A stretch of 64,000 nucleotides of DNA from positions 41,722,974-41,786,973 of the forward strand of contig CM022670.1 in assembly GCA_012295275.1 (NCBI GenBank), read 5' to 3'. The DNA comes from Chrysomallon squamiferum (Eukaryota; Mollusca; Gastropoda; Neomphalida; Peltospiridae). The notes under the pieces were generated by a model, which was not told where the DNA came from, did no database searches, and saw only the letters and a list, made by a program, of their open reading frames with translations. Positions within the stretch are counted from its first letter, which is position 1. Each line of letters opens with the position of its first letter. Made by a program: the position numbers and the translations under genes. Below, piece after piece: positions 11,515-28,299 of this stretch.

Positions 11515-11990
11515 TAGGAATTTGGTGGACTCCTACCAGGCTTTAGAATAGGAACGACAGCTGACTTCCTCTATTCAGAATCAGACGTTATTCAACGTGT
11601 TTAGAAGAAGAAAGAGATAAGAGTTTGATAAATGTTAAAATAATTGACTGGTTTTTTTCACATTGACCTGAGGAAGTATCATCCTGCAACTCTTTAGCAT
11701 TTTCAGATGAAAAATTAATATTCTGCTTTTTCGTTATAAAAGTGAAAACACCAGTGCTGAAAGCAGAACAAGAGTCAGGAGAAACATTATCTGCCAATGC
11801 GTTATTAATATCACGTGACGTTATATCATTGTCGGACAAATGATGAACGATGATACTGGATTCTGTTGTCTTCATTTTTCGGATCTTATTCCACATAGAT
11901 TTAACCGATGTTTGGCAGTTCAGATTAGAGACGTCTTCCTATTGTGTCGAATATCTTTGAGTCTCTTACCCTAACGATGCGATAGGCCTT
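11515..11990 (-). mobile_element. LINE (non-LTR retrotransposon) remnant, copy 1
   Basis: On the - strand a broken reading frame shows the region before and at the start of a LINE reverse transcriptase: SVKSMWNKIRKMK, then VHHLSDND, NINFSSENAKE, then after a frame change SAVVPILKPGRSPPNSY, the counterpart of the VIPILKPGKDP motif common to Jockey/CR1/I-type LINEs. Several stops and frameshifts make it non-functional. A related copy lies at 19,290-20,310 in the same position relative to the neighbouring relic, so the fragment was probably duplicated with the gene unit. Clade assignment is uncertain. Confidence 0.65.
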
Positions 11991-12022
11991 CAGATTGCAC
12001 TCCGTAGGTTAATGTTGTATTT

Positions 12023-12026
<4 letters not shown>

Positions 12027-12086
<60 letters not shown>
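12027..12086. repeat. (AAT)n tract
   Basis: About 20 AAT units at the junction between the LINE relic and the start of the gene 3 unit. Confidence 0.95.
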
Positions 12087-12087
<1 letters not shown>

Positions 12088-12921
12088 ACCAAAGCTGACA
12101 TCAATGGCAGTCAGTCTGATAGTCGTATCATATAATGTATATAATATTCAGTAAACACAAAGTTAATAATCATTGAACCATCATTTTCTGTAGTCGTTTG
12201 AAACTTTTTTTTTTTTTTTTTAGTTTTTTTTCGTTTTTTTCTTTCTTTCTTTTTTTTTTTTTTTTTTTTTTAATGTTTCTAAACCAAAGACATTCGATAA
12301 GTAATCTGATTTTATACATTACAATAAAAACATGTTACGATTCCAACCAACAGCAGTTCATATACAGTTCACACCTACCTACCTCCAAGAACTGAAAGAT
12401 TTGTTTTTAACTTCTTTTTAGATCTATCTATCTATCTGCACATCCATACACACACACATATCCATTTGCTTAACTCTTTAGAAACAAAAGTATATGTCTC
12501 TGGTTATAAAGTAGAATGTTAAATGTAAACAGAATGGTTTGGTATAAGCGGATACGGATATGCCAATGTTTTGAAACTTCTTCAACGTGTTTTTAAAATC
12601 TATCATTGTCAGATATGTGCGATTCATATAATGTTCCAAATCATACCTGATTTAATTCATACTTTTACAGATGTTATTATATTAATATTTATTTACTTAT
12701 TTTGTTATAAATTCAGTTATTGGTGTAATTATTTCAAAAGGTTAGCAGTATCAGGCTTACCATGATTTCAGTAAAATTCAAACATATGAATAAATGAAGT
12801 ACAATAAAAACAGGCCAATAGATGTCAGATAAGATCCTGTTTTGTAATAACATCTGGTACATGAAAATTCGCTATGTAAATATATTCACTGATAGCTGCA
12901 AAACACACACCGGTCTCAGAG

Positions 12922-16738
<3,817 letters not shown>

Positions 16739-17967
16739 AAGATGAAACGAATATTTGTTTCGAATGGTAATAAATAAAAATAACTGTTGATACGTGAAAC
16801 ATAGTTTGTTAGAAATGCACCACAAATGACAGACGAGGAAAAACGAGACCAGTTTTCTAGTAAGTGTGTAGTGGTGATGTGATTAATGCGTAACCCGCAA
16901 AAAACTATTATATACTATTACTTGAACTAATTATACTGATATAATAGGTTACATTCACTGGCATTTACAAACCTCAGAAGATCAGTAAAAATTTCGACAA
17001 ACAGCATTAGGTGGACGTCAGACTGTTATCTCTGTACACAGAAAATATATGCACATACACATACATAAGCACACGCATAAACATACACGTATATACACAT
17101 ACATAGATACATGGATACAAACATGCAGATACGAAACTGATACATGTAAACATACTCAAATACACAGGCACTCATCCACAATCACATATCCGCATAGATA
17201 TATACATGAAAACAGATATATGAATACAAAAATAAATATATACATCATATGTACATACAAATGAATATAGATATACACACAGACATAGAAACCGATTTAC
17301 CCACAGAGATACACACATGGGTATACACACTGTCAAGCACATACTATGTAGACTGGATAGATTCACACGTTCCGTCATACATACACATACACAGTAAACT
17401 GATATGAAAGTCCTAAAACATTTATCAAAGGAACACGAAGGATAAATTGTATCGATTAGATATGTGACGTCAGCGGGTGTACAACATTTATCTCAAATCT
17501 GCTATTAATTTAGAATTGTTTCACAGTAACACCAGTACAGACGTTGATTTATTTCAGAATATTTTAAATAACAATATTAAGTTCTTTCTTACCTATAAAA
17601 TTCTAGTGAATTAAACTTGTTATGGTTTTATTATTATTATTATTGCTGTTGTTGTTGTTGATAACATTATCATTATTACATTATTATATATATTAAATAA
17701 ATGTTGATTAAAGTAAAAAAATAAAAAAAAATAAAAATAAAGCATTCGCTGATTCCGTCAGTTAGATTAAAGCAATCCAGACTAGCAGTCTGTCTGTATT
17801 CCCAATTATTTAAAACAGTTAACAGATATTTTCATCTCTCAGTAACATTAATTTTCTTAACATCTGTCTCACAAAAACATAAAGCAAACATGACTGGTCA
17901 CAGAAAAAAGAAACAGTTGAAATGTGTGTGTGTGTTTGTGTGTATGTGAGTGTGTGTGTGTGTGTGT

Positions 17968-17999
<32 letters not shown>

Positions 18000-18524
18000 T
18001 TTGTATGTGTGTGTGTGACAGCCTGATAAAATCATCACATGACAGAAAAATCAAACGTGACTTATTATAACTTTAAAGAGCAGCATTTTTGCATTCTTAT
18101 GTTTGAGATCTAACGAGAATTAGGGAATGACAAACATATTTAGTGATTGTTCTTGATAGAGAATTATTACATAAAATAAACATATACACACAACAACATA
18201 TATATATATTATATGATATAAAAAGTAAACTGCTACTCAGTGATCATTTGCTAGTTATCAGTTAGTAATAAGGAATCTATGATAAATACCTTCCTAAATA
18301 CTGGATTTTGACAACCTGTATAAAGGTGAGATAAACATTCCTATAATTAGTAATATAGTTTTAAAAAATACCTATGAAGTGTTATTCATAGACTGCCATT
18401 TTTCTTGTGCTTTTACCAATAAACAAACAAACAAACAAACAAATAAATAAATAAATGAAGTAAAATAAATAAAAAAAACAGTCTTATGTATCGTAAAATA
18501 AAAAATAATAATAAAATTGTGATG
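16739..18524. other. 3' flank of gene 3 and intergenic region
   Basis: Likely 3' UTR, then no gene. It contains a degenerate CA-rich tract (17,042-17,400), a (TG)n tract (17,922-18,016) and a perfect TGACGTCA at about 17,466. Positions 18,235-18,290 resemble the - strand of 24,890-24,945, so both may be pieces of one dispersed repeat. Confidence 0.5.
17922..18016. repeat. (TG)n tract
   Basis: Dinucleotide tract with a few TTTG and TGAG interruptions. Confidence 0.95.
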
Positions 18525-19010
18525 TACAATATTTACATTCACTAAGAGTTGTTTTTATCTATTTATTATATGTTTGTTTTATATCAATATTTAATTTTCA
18601 GAAATTTCCTTAGTACTTATATATACAGTAATGTTTCTTTCATTCTTCAGCCTATACAGAACTTGTCAGTTTCAATTTTTGATCGCTTTGTGACATCTAC
18701 ATTAAAGGCTGCCAATTTTCATAGGTTTTCATTAATTCTAGAAAAGCCTTTATTAGAGTAATGATAAGACTTCTACTAATATCACTGCTACTGCTACTGC
18801 TACAGCAAGAACAACACCAACAACTATTACTTCTATTATTACTATTACAATCACCGCTAATACTACTAATGCTACTAATTCTTGTAATGATAAATTATTT
18901 TATAATTTAAAAATTATATGACAGCTTCATTTATTCATACCATTTTTTAATGTTTGCTTCTAATTTTGAGTGTTGATAATAATTACAACAATTGTAAAGA
19001 TGTTTTATTT
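18525..19010 (+). pseudogene. Second relic of an Ig-family gene
   Basis: About 90 percent similar by eye to 10,850-11,270, including the TTCTTCAG site and the 36-codon frame (about 18,651-18,761). Most of the signal-exon part is deleted here. It lies in the same position after gene 3 as the first relic does after gene 2. Confidence 0.5.
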
Positions 19011-19289
19011 AAAATGTGAAATAGTACAACATGACATTTGTGTTACAGAATTCAGCTGAAATTGGTTCCAGTCAATGACCTGACTATTACTTAAATATGT
19101 GCAGTGATATACTTGGTCATCTAAAATTAATCCATTTGGAAATGTGTACTTCTGCTTTGAGTCTAATGAGTCTAAACTAAAGCACAAAAATAACAACTAT
19201 AGACCTATAATTTTCTATGAGAAAAAATATTGAAATAGGATCAGAACTTGAAAACGATAGTATCTGTGTCTTGACAAAATACGAGCAGA

Positions 19290-19517
19290 AGTTATTTAAA
19301 TTAGTACAGTACAAGTATACATTAAATAATTAAATACATCAGTCTCCTTTCTTTGTACGGCTTTAAAGACAGTCTTCAAGTTAACTCGGTTTAGGAATAG
19401 CAGATTGTTTTTATTTAAGACGTAGTGAATTTCACTACAAATTGTCCATGTGAAATAACAAAATTCAAGAATTAAATAGCTTTCAAATTTAATAATAACA
19501 GTAGTAGTAGCACTGAG

Positions 19518-19586
<69 letters not shown>

Positions 19587-20310
19587 CAATAAATCAATAA
19601 ATCAATAAATCTAACAAGGTGATCGATATATCGTGTTGCGTTGGCTCTGAACCACTCTGCAGTTCTGAAAACAGTTTGTAGGAATCGATGTATCAAATGA
19701 GTCTATAACTGATCAGTCATTTCATAGTTTTGCAGAGACAACAGGTATATAATTACTAAGATTTGTTGGATCCTGGCCAGTCTTTGCAATAGCAACGACA
19801 ATTGGTTTCCTCTATTCAGAAGAAAAGTCACCAGAATTGATTTAAAATGTTTGGAAGAAGCAAGAGAGAAGATATGTAAGTAACAGGTGGTGTACTTCAT
19901 CTGGAACTCTGGAAGTATCACTCAACAACTCGTCTATATACTTCAGCATTTCCAAATTAAAAAATAATATTCTAATTTTCCATTAAAAAAGTGAAAACAC
20001 CATTGCTAGAAAGACGATGAAGAATTATGAGAAAGATTATCAGCATCACTAATGTCACGTGACATGTAATAATGAACTGTGATGCTGGATTCCATTTCAG
20101 TCATTTTTCGGATCCTATTCCATGTAGATTTAACCGATGTTTGGGAATTCAGATTAGAGATTTAACTTCTCCAAGATGTCCAAGAATAGTGTGTCGAATA
20201 TCTCTGAGTCTCTTAACCTAATAAAGCTTTCAGATTGCCCTCTGTTTGTTAAAGTGTGAACCTTTCAAGGTGCCTCTTTGATTGCATGTTTACAAGAAGC
20301 AGTAAACCTT
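19290..20310 (-). mobile_element. LINE remnant, copy 2
   Basis: The - strand shows the same broken LINE as copy 1: SVKSTWNRIRKM, then PIVVAIAKTGQDPTNLSNY, close to the LINE motif IPI-KPGKDPTN-S-Y, then LCKTMK as in the LCK-ME block that follows in Jockey/CR1/I-type elements. Frames shift several times. An (AAT)n tract at 19,518-19,582 interrupts it. Confidence 0.65.
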
Positions 20311-21240
20311 TGTTTATTGAATCATTTTGGTACTTCCGAAATAATCTTAGGAATAGTTTCTTCTACATGAACTCCAGGGCTAAATGTCAGAGATTAACTA
20401 CGAGTCAAACACCAGTATCCCATCATCCACTTCACTGGAGGCATCATGGCAAATAAGGCGCCTCATACTAGGAGTTTTGCATTATACGAATTGTCACCCC
20501 TGCATCATGTTGACATTATTAAACACTAGTTTGTGGGGTCTCTCCCTGTCTGGTTTATGTGTGTTTGTATATCTGTATATATATTGAATATATGAATGGA
20601 TCTGTATGTTTGTGTGTATCTTAAAATATGGCATATAGGCTGACTGAACTGTTTTCTTCAAGTGCAAAATTTATTAAAATACAACAAAAACAAACAAACA
20701 ACAAATACAGTAAAAATTTGAATTGCAGACATCGTGTCAGTGCGGTGAGCTAGCTAGTCATAAAACTGAATGTCATTGCCCGAACGATGATTTGTAATTA
20801 AACCATGAAAGCGTCATTTGTATATTCAGTCTTCAAAATATACTGGTTACCTAAAGTTAACCCATTAACAATCTCACTGACTGGTTGAGGGCGATGTAGA
20901 TCAGAATATCTAGACTATTATGTCAGTATGTTCACGTATTCAAGTAGAACAGTATATAAAATGTTTTACAGTGATTCACAACACAATAATACATTCATTA
21001 GAACGTACAGAATCTCTTATCAGTTTTACATAACATATAATTCTGCTAGATACACCGTGGAGAGGTATTTTGTCACGAAGACAGATCCCGTTTTGATAAC
21101 AGCCCGAACAAACTGCATGTATTAATCAGCATTTTTTCTTTATTATTATCATTATTATGATTATTGTTATTGTTATTATTATTATTATTCTTTTAAAGAA
21201 ATGCTCGTTTCAAAGATATCTTCTACTTCCACAGAGGGTA
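20311..21240. other. Region between convergent genes 3 and 4
   Basis: No gene seen. The first part may still be decayed LINE. Short ATT tracts lie at 21,140-21,190. The segment marks where the orientation of the Ig-like cluster switches from + to -. Confidence 0.5.
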
Positions 21241-21475
21241 TCAATCCTTCGTTCTGAAAGTTATACAAATGCTTTGTTAGGTTTTTCTTCATGTATTAAG
21301 GATTTTATTTCATATTATTATTATTATTATTATTGATAGAATTAAGATTTTACTTTTGAGCAATGTAATCATCGACTGAACAACTTACATGGTATGTAAA
21401 ACACAGCCCGTCTTTATAATGTATGATGTGTGCATCTTTGAGAAGAAAGAATGGTTAGCAAAAGACATAGTTTTA

Positions 21476-21511
<36 letters not shown>

Positions 21512-22819
21512 AAAATTAAAAAAAATAATAATAAACTTACTTTACACCATGTAGCTGAATTACATCGCTTAGCTGACCCTCAAAGGAACAAGAAACCAAA
21601 GGACCGTATATCTGTTTGGGATTGTGAATAGTCATGAGATAGTAAGAAGCGCTGTTGGTGGAGTTCACACATCTGCAGTGACTGCTGGTGAGGACGTGAA
21701 GAGTCCCACAGTCAGGGAAGACGTAGCACACAGACAGCTGGTAGATCAGAAAGACCACAGGAACCTTTTTCATTTCTCTCGCAGGAATTTTGCACACATA
21801 ATGAGATGTTTCGTTTTCGTGGATGGAACTAGGCCCAGTCAAAGCCAAATCCACTAAAAGAATTTTTGTTTTTATGAACTCAGTGTAAATGTATTCACTG
21901 ATGTTTACAGAAAGTATTTAGTGATGTTTTCACCTAAGCTGAATATAATACAAACAGAAGACTAAAACACTAATAGCACAAAGATTATTTCGAATAAATA
22001 AATACATAAATAATAATAATAAAATAATAATAATAATAATAATAATAAGAAGAAGAAGAAGAAGAAGAAGAACAACAACAACAACAACAAAAACAATAAT
22101 AATAGTAACAATAACAACATCAATCATTATTGTTATAATAATAATAATAATAACAATAATAATAATAATAGTATTATTATTATTATTATTAGTAGTAGTA
22201 GTAATAGTAATTATTATTATTATTATAACAATAATGATAATGATAATGTAAACAATAACAACAACAATAATAATAATAATAAGGAAAACAACTAAATTAC
22301 TAACAATAACAATAGAATTATTGTTGTTGTTGTTGTTGTTACTGTTTGTTGGTGGTATTCTTTTTGTTGCACTTGTTACTATTATAATATTTTAAAACAC
22401 TAAAGTGAAACTGAATACCAGAGAAGAATCTGTAAATCTCTGGAATTAAAACAAACAAAATTAAAAGCAAGAGGCAGGAATAGCTTTGATAAGTTCAGCA
22501 AATTATAATGTTATCATTTAGAAGTGGACATGGGGTGTTGTAAAATATATCTCTCACTATCTGTCTTAACTTTACATGGGTAGAGTAGTAGAGTATTTAA
22601 TGTATACTTGAAACTACAAAAAAGTATATTTATTGTTCATGGTGCACTTATAAATGCGTGTTCAAACTGATTTATTATTTAATGTATGTTTGTAACGATG
22701 TATGAACATATCTGTTATTTAATCAGATATTTTTAAATGTTTAATAAATATATATGTCATTGAATGTATATTTTAATTCTACATGAACATATTTCTTATT
22801 TAATGTACATTTATGGGTA

Positions 22820-22894
<75 letters not shown>

Positions 22895-24083
22895 AAAAAG
22901 AACGGTATAGAAATATAACTAAAGCTTATTGTAATATGAAAAGCTTACTGTAAACCACAGCATCAATTTTGTTACTATTTTGACTACGAAATGAACAGTG
23001 CACAGAAAATCGATCGTTCTCTTTGTGACTGTTAATCGTCATGAGGAAGTAAGAATCGTGATTTGTAGAGTTGACACATTTACATTCAAAGCCGGGCCGA
23101 ACATCACGAACTTGACAGTTTGGGAAGACCGCACACGCCGTCAGTCCAGATGTGATAAAGAGCAGAGGATATTTCTTTGTTGAAGTCGCAGGAAGTCTGC
23201 AGAGATAATCAGCTGGGTCACCCTCTTTGATGAATTCTTTTCCAGTTATTACCAAATCCTCTAAAACAATTTATTTTTGGTCTCAGTAAAAAGAAAAGTA
23301 TTTTGGTTCATGTTTGTGTAAGTGTTATAGACTGCCTATGCCGAGTTATGTGGATAAATGAGGAATAACAAAGTAAAAAATAATAATAAATAGAAATAGC
23401 ACTAGTTCTTTTTTCAAATATTAAAAATATAAAAATAAAGTAAATACCAGTGAAGATTTGGTGAAGCTCTGAAAGTAAAACAAAAACATGGCAAAAATGG
23501 CTTATGTGTTGACTATAATACATTATAATTATGTTATCATGTAGAACTGAACTAAAACATATCTGTTAATGTATAAATATTTATTCATCATCATCATCAT
23601 CATTTTTATTTTTATTCATATTTCAGAATATAAGTATAAATAAACTTATCATTACAAGAATTAGTTGTAGTAGTAGGAGTGCTAGCAGTAGTGGTAATAG
23701 TAGAAGTGGTAGTAGTGGCAGTAGTAGAAGCAATGACTGTAGTAGTAGTAGCAGCAGCAGCAGTGACAGCACCAGTAGTTGTTGTAGTGGCAGCAATATT
23801 ATTAGCAGAAGTGTTATTATTACGATAACAAATTTTTTTTTTTCTCGAATTAATGAAAACCTGTAAAAAATAAAAAAATAAAAATAAAATGGCAGCATTT
23901 TACTCTATGTATTACAAAGCAATACAAATTGAAATTGATCAGTTCTGTACAATCTGAATAGAGAAAAAAACATTACAACATATAAAAGTATTAATAAAGA
24001 TTTCTGAAAATAGATAGTCAATGAATACCTGAGACGTGTACATTTATAGAAAATAAAACAAATGCTGCAGGTAAAACGAACAT
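21241..24083 (-). CDS. Ig-like secreted protein gene 4 (intact, 230 aa)
   Basis: Exons in transcript order: signal 24083..24029, A-type domain 23260..22949, B-type domain 21853..21541, tail 21253..21241. They add to 693 nt, 230 residues plus TGA, with every junction GT-AG and phases as in gene 3. The signal exon reads MFVLPAAFVLFSINVHVS. The A domain has NSTNHDSYF and the B domain NSTNSASYY, so both carry an NST sequon. The tail is only KTKD, because the tail exon has changed upstream of the conserved GGAAGTAGAAG stretch and a TGA arises earlier. It is inverted relative to genes 1-3. Likely a soluble extracellular protein; no further function can be inferred. Confidence 0.85.
21478..21506. 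repeat. (TG)n tract
   Basis: On the gene 4 strand this is (CA)n about 34 bp after the B-type donor, matching the CA tracts at that position in genes 2 and 3. Confidence 0.9.
21541..21853 (-). CDS. B-type Ig-like domain exon of gene 4
   Basis: 313 nt, phases 1 and 2. Spacing is C-x21-C-x5-C-x10-C-x-C-x26-C, with the family motif YLMTIHNPKQ before the last cysteine. Confidence 0.85.
22010..22290. repeat. Mixed AAT/AAG/AAC triplet tract
   Basis: Several triplet blocks (AAT, AAG, AAC, ATT, AGT) in intron 2 of gene 4. Leucine- and isoleucine-run frames here are artefacts. Confidence 0.9.
22826..22893. repeat. (GA)n tract
   Basis: About 34 GA units in intron 2 of gene 4, near the A-type donor; it equals (TC)n on the gene strand. 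Confidence 0.95.
22949..23260 (-). CDS. A-type Ig-like domain exon of gene 4
   Basis: 312 nt, phase 1-1, between TTTTAG and GTAAGC. Spacing is C-x21-C-x5-C-x10-C-x-C-x26-C. Its FRSQNSNK end matches the A-type exons of genes 2 and 3. Confidence 0.85.
23600..24028 (-). repeat. Intron 1 segment shared with the two gene relics
   Basis: Directly after the gene 4 signal exon. Read on the - strand, blocks such as GTACAGAACT, TGCTGCCA and GGTTTTCATTAATTC line up in order with 10,850-11,250 and 18,610-18,900. It then passes into imperfect triplet repeats (23,640-23,820), also present in the relics. Confidence 0.55.
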
Positions 24084-25302
24084 GTCTGACTTTGATGTGT
24101 ACACCTACAACTATCAGTTTATGTATGTATGCATTTATTATACAGATAATGTTGATACATCAGTCTGTTATTTTTTTATTATTTGTTTTTATTTATTTAC
24201 TTATTTATTTATTTTTTTATTATAAACAGATACAAAACTAGCAGTCATAAAAACGTTTTATAGGTCTGGTATACAACATTATCAAATTGCTATGTTACCG
24301 TTTATAGGATGTTTTTCTCAGGTTTAAACAGGCTGGTTGAAAAGGTAGAGTTTGTTTTTTCTAGTATATCAGATCTGTTTATGAATCCGTGTTTTTTTTT
24401 GTTATGACAAACAGAAATTGCAGAACATCATAGGTCAGTGCTTATCAAAATGTTTATTACAGCATCAATGTGATATAATGTTCTTATTCTGCTTTTCATA
24501 ATGTTACTATTCAGGAAACATTTCTTGTTTATAAACAAAAATGCTTGTAATTACAGAATCCTGTGATACGAATGGATGAGATTTTTAAAACTGCTACACA
24601 CTTTTACGTTGGTTTCATTTTCTAAAACATCTTGAATGCAACAGGTCTTTAACACCAGTTAACAGAATGATGATTTTAACAATTGCTGGAAATCAGGGAG
24701 AATGGTTTTGGTTATGTAATATACAGTATTATTGTGTTTATTGTAAATCATCATCAGCCACGTGTAGCTGCTGTCTTACTTGATAACAATGATTAATGGA
24801 ACTTTAAACCAACCATATTTCAGTTTTCTGTTCCAGACAACGGTTAAGCTTTGTTCGTCAAAGGACCATGCATGGGAAAGAGCATATAATAGATTCTTTA
24901 TTGCTAACCGATAACTAACAAATTATCACTGAGAAAATTAAGCAGGGTTTTCATCGTATGTATAATGCCCGAAAGCTGACAGTGCAAAGGCTGCAAGTAG
25001 ATCATTCTTTGACTGCAGATGATGGAGAATTTCACAAGGGATGCTAGATGATGACAGGCCTGTGCAAGCATCAAAACCCAACAGTGCCACAGCTGGGGAA
25101 CACTTAATTTCGCTGTGAAAACTGGAGCTCGGCAAAGAACAAATATGAATCCAAAAGTCCATTCAGTTATAGTGTTATCTCCTATCACAGTCATGTCCTT
25201 AATATTACAGTTGCTCTTTCAACGGAGACTTGGTTTCCTAAGACTATCATCAACTCTGGCCACATTACTTTCAGTTCAGTGATTACACATATTTCCTGTA
25301 AC

Positions 25303-25333
<31 letters not shown>

Positions 25334-26655
25334 CATGTGTGTGTGTTTGTTTAACTTTTTTATATATTAATTCTGATTTCGTCAGACTTTGAGACACATA
25401 CACACTACTAGTTTTGTGATAACCAATTTTTTATTATTTATTTTTTTATGTGTGGAATCGTAGTTAATTTATTCGTTTATTTCAAGTATTTTTTTTTCTG
25501 ATGTCACAGTCAAGTATGATGTCTGTCAGAATTCATGAAAATTACTGTTAGTGAGAGATGAAAATATCCATTATCTCCCTTAAATCTTTTGACTGTCAGA
25601 CTGACTGCCGTTCTGGACTGATAAAAACAGTATATGCAAAAACGAAAGCAAAGAGAATTGCAAATAGAGTACATATACCGGAGAAACATAAGAAGAGTGC
25701 ATAAACATTTAAAAAGATAATGTATATCAAAACCGCGAACTACATAGCAAGTGGAAAATACAAATCAAATTCGTAGAGAAGATTTATTTATTTATTAAAT
25801 TTTACTAAAACCATTACTAAATTACATAAGTAATTGAAAAAAAGTAAATAAAAACAAAACATTTTTAAACTCAGTTCTAAGTTTACTATCAGTTTTAACA
25901 GAAATTTCATAGAACAACGACTGTTTATTTCCAATCAATCTTCTTGTATAGTCTGACATCTGAAGTATATTTACCTGAAATAAAATAAAATATTAACTAT
26001 TATTACTACTGCTACTATTGTTCCTGCTATTTTCGCAGTAGCTGATAATATTAGCACTACTGCTGCTTCTATTAGTATTGTTATCATTACTACTACTACT
26101 ACTATCACTATTTCTACCACCACCACTACTTTTACTGCTAATACGAATACTATAAGTATGTATGTTATGCACAGTCTGTAGATTTGCAATATCGAAGGAT
26201 CGTGCTACTGGATCAGTTGATGGAAGGAGTCATCAGTGTAAAGAGATTCATGACATGCGGATGGCAAAGCTTGATCTCAGGTAAAATTCTTTAGTTAATC
26301 CGTGTATTTTGTCGAATTAGTGTTACTTGTAAACTCTGCGCTTCAGATCCTCAAAATGAAGTCCATGTCGTGTACAACTCTGAGTTGTGTTTCTTTCTTG
26401 TTTTCACTCGTGGTGATTAGATATTCTCTGTATTTGCTGCAAGCCAAGTCTTGCAAATTCCACAATCTTTATTGAGAGCGGGTAGTAATGCAAGTTGTTG
26501 ACCTGTACTGATGTATGCTTACATACATTTGTTATTAACTGTTGGAGACAAAGACAATCTGAACAAATTTAAAATGGTCGAAGACAAAACACCTACTCAA
26601 AAAAGTTTTTAAAAAACAAGTTGTGAAGGATGTTAATAATGAGTCAAGTTGTTGA
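24084..26655. other. Intergenic region, genes 4 to 5 (left part)
   Basis: No gene supported. Positions 24,830-25,270 are less AT-rich than their surroundings and hold two overlapping medium-length frames on the - strand that I do not recognise. Part of it recurs near 18,235, so it is probably repeat-derived. A (TG)n tract lies at 25,302-25,331. Confidence 0.45.
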
Positions 26656-27006
26656 GATTCAAAATCAGATGATGAGGATGATGATGAAGCCACCGATGAT
26701 GATTCATCTATTGACACTGAGGTCATTGAAGGGGATTTCGATGTTATGAAAGTTGAAGGAAGGCGACGTGGTTTGCAGTACATTGCTAGGATTGATTTCA
26801 ATGATGACAGTGAATTTGAGAGTGTGTGTTTGCAAAAGCTGATTGGCAGTGTCAGTGCAGAAGATGTGACATTTATTACAAGTCTAAAGGATGCATTCTA
26901 CTTTACTTTCAATAGGAAGGTGATCATCCATTATGTTCTGCAGCCAAAAGCTGTTGGAGGCTCTGTACAAACATTCTGTGTAACTAACAGATCACATCCT
27001 GTCTAG
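26656..27006 (+). pseudogene. Acidic ORF fragment, possibly from a mobile element
   Basis: An open frame from just after TGA at 26,653-26,655 to TAG at 27,004-27,006, with an internal ATG at 26,746. It begins with an acidic run (DDEDDDEATDDDSS) followed by GDFDVMKVEGRRRGLQYIAR and a beta-rich stretch ending near VLQPKAVGG. The layout (acidic linker, GDF-V-KV-G, short beta domain) is like C-terminal pieces I associate with transposon-linked proteins of invertebrates, but I cannot name a family. Upstream sequence from an ATG at 26,574 reads as a broken continuation with a stop and frame change, which favours a pseudogene. Confidence 0.4.
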
Positions 27007-27552
27007 AGGCTGTACTGTTTGATCACAATTCAAGATGCTAGACACACACTTAAGTCACTGTACTTCTAAGTTAGTGATATTTGGGGACTTAGATTTCTAT
27101 TCCTTTTTGTAGCAACCATTCATTAGTGCTGATTATGTAAGGTTATCCTTATTTTAAATTTATTTAATGGACGTGTCCATTCATGTACTTTAGTAAACCT
27201 CTCACAGAAGTAATTATTATACGTCTGTACAGGCGTCTGAACAACCGTTGTATACCGTTTATTTTTCTCTATTCCATTTTCATACGGATTATTATAAATG
27301 ATATTGAAAGTCCTTTAAGAGAATTAAAAGGTGTTATTAATTGGTAACTATCCTTTAAATAAAATTATGTTCTTTATTTTTTCATTTACTTTTCATCCTG
27401 TTTATTATAGAATGGTATTCTGTACAGAAATGCGGCAAATCCAGAAAAACGGACCACCTACGGTTATAAACTTGCATATAAATGTGTCGATACCTATATA
27501 TATATATATATATTATGAACGTTGCTATTAACATGTTGATCTACCAAACATG

Positions 27553-27614
<62 letters not shown>

Positions 27615-28299
27615 CGTAACTGCTGCATGTTTTAGTCATGGCCGCAGATCAGATGAACTTATTATATCCACTAAACAAATGTAATTTGAAACTTTGTTAT
27701 TCATATTTTTATTACGTGGACGTGTATGCCAAGAAGTGAGTCAACTTACACAGCTGTGCTGAACTCTAACACTTCAAAAAAAAAAATAAATATAAATTTA
27801 ATATATATAAAATAAAATAAAAAATCCGACATTAATTGATGTATCGTGATGTATTTGTGACGACGATAATGTTTTATGTTTAATGTAAAATTCGGACATC
27901 TATGAAACTTGTTTGTTTTGTATATACTAACTGTAGATATTTTATTAAAGTACGAATTTTAATATTTATATAATATTTAAATTTTCTAGTCTCTATATAT
28001 GAAATAGAGAAATGATAAAACAACGACAAATATTAAATATGTATTAATAATTTAAAAACACAACAACAACGAGTCTGCCTTTAACTGCCGATATGAGCAA
28101 ATTATTAAAGTTCTGTTTGACTTTCCGTAATACCGTCATGACGAACTTTTATAGGCAGTTTTTGTTTGTTTGTTGTTGTTTTTTTAATTTCAAAGTTCAG
28201 TAAATTAGTGGACAACATATGGCGAGTTTTGTGTAACAAACAATTTTGAAATTTATCAACCCGACTGGTTTCATTTAGGTGTATCTAACTGGAAAATGG
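27007..28299. other. AT-rich intergenic region
   Basis: No gene seen. Contains (AAT)n at 27,550-27,612 and poly-A/AT stretches. Confidence 0.6.

Noticed and set aside
24904-25194. Two overlapping 70-96-codon frames on the - strand
   Set aside because: No recognisable motif or splice signals, and part of the region recurs near 18,235, so a repeat is more likely than a gene.
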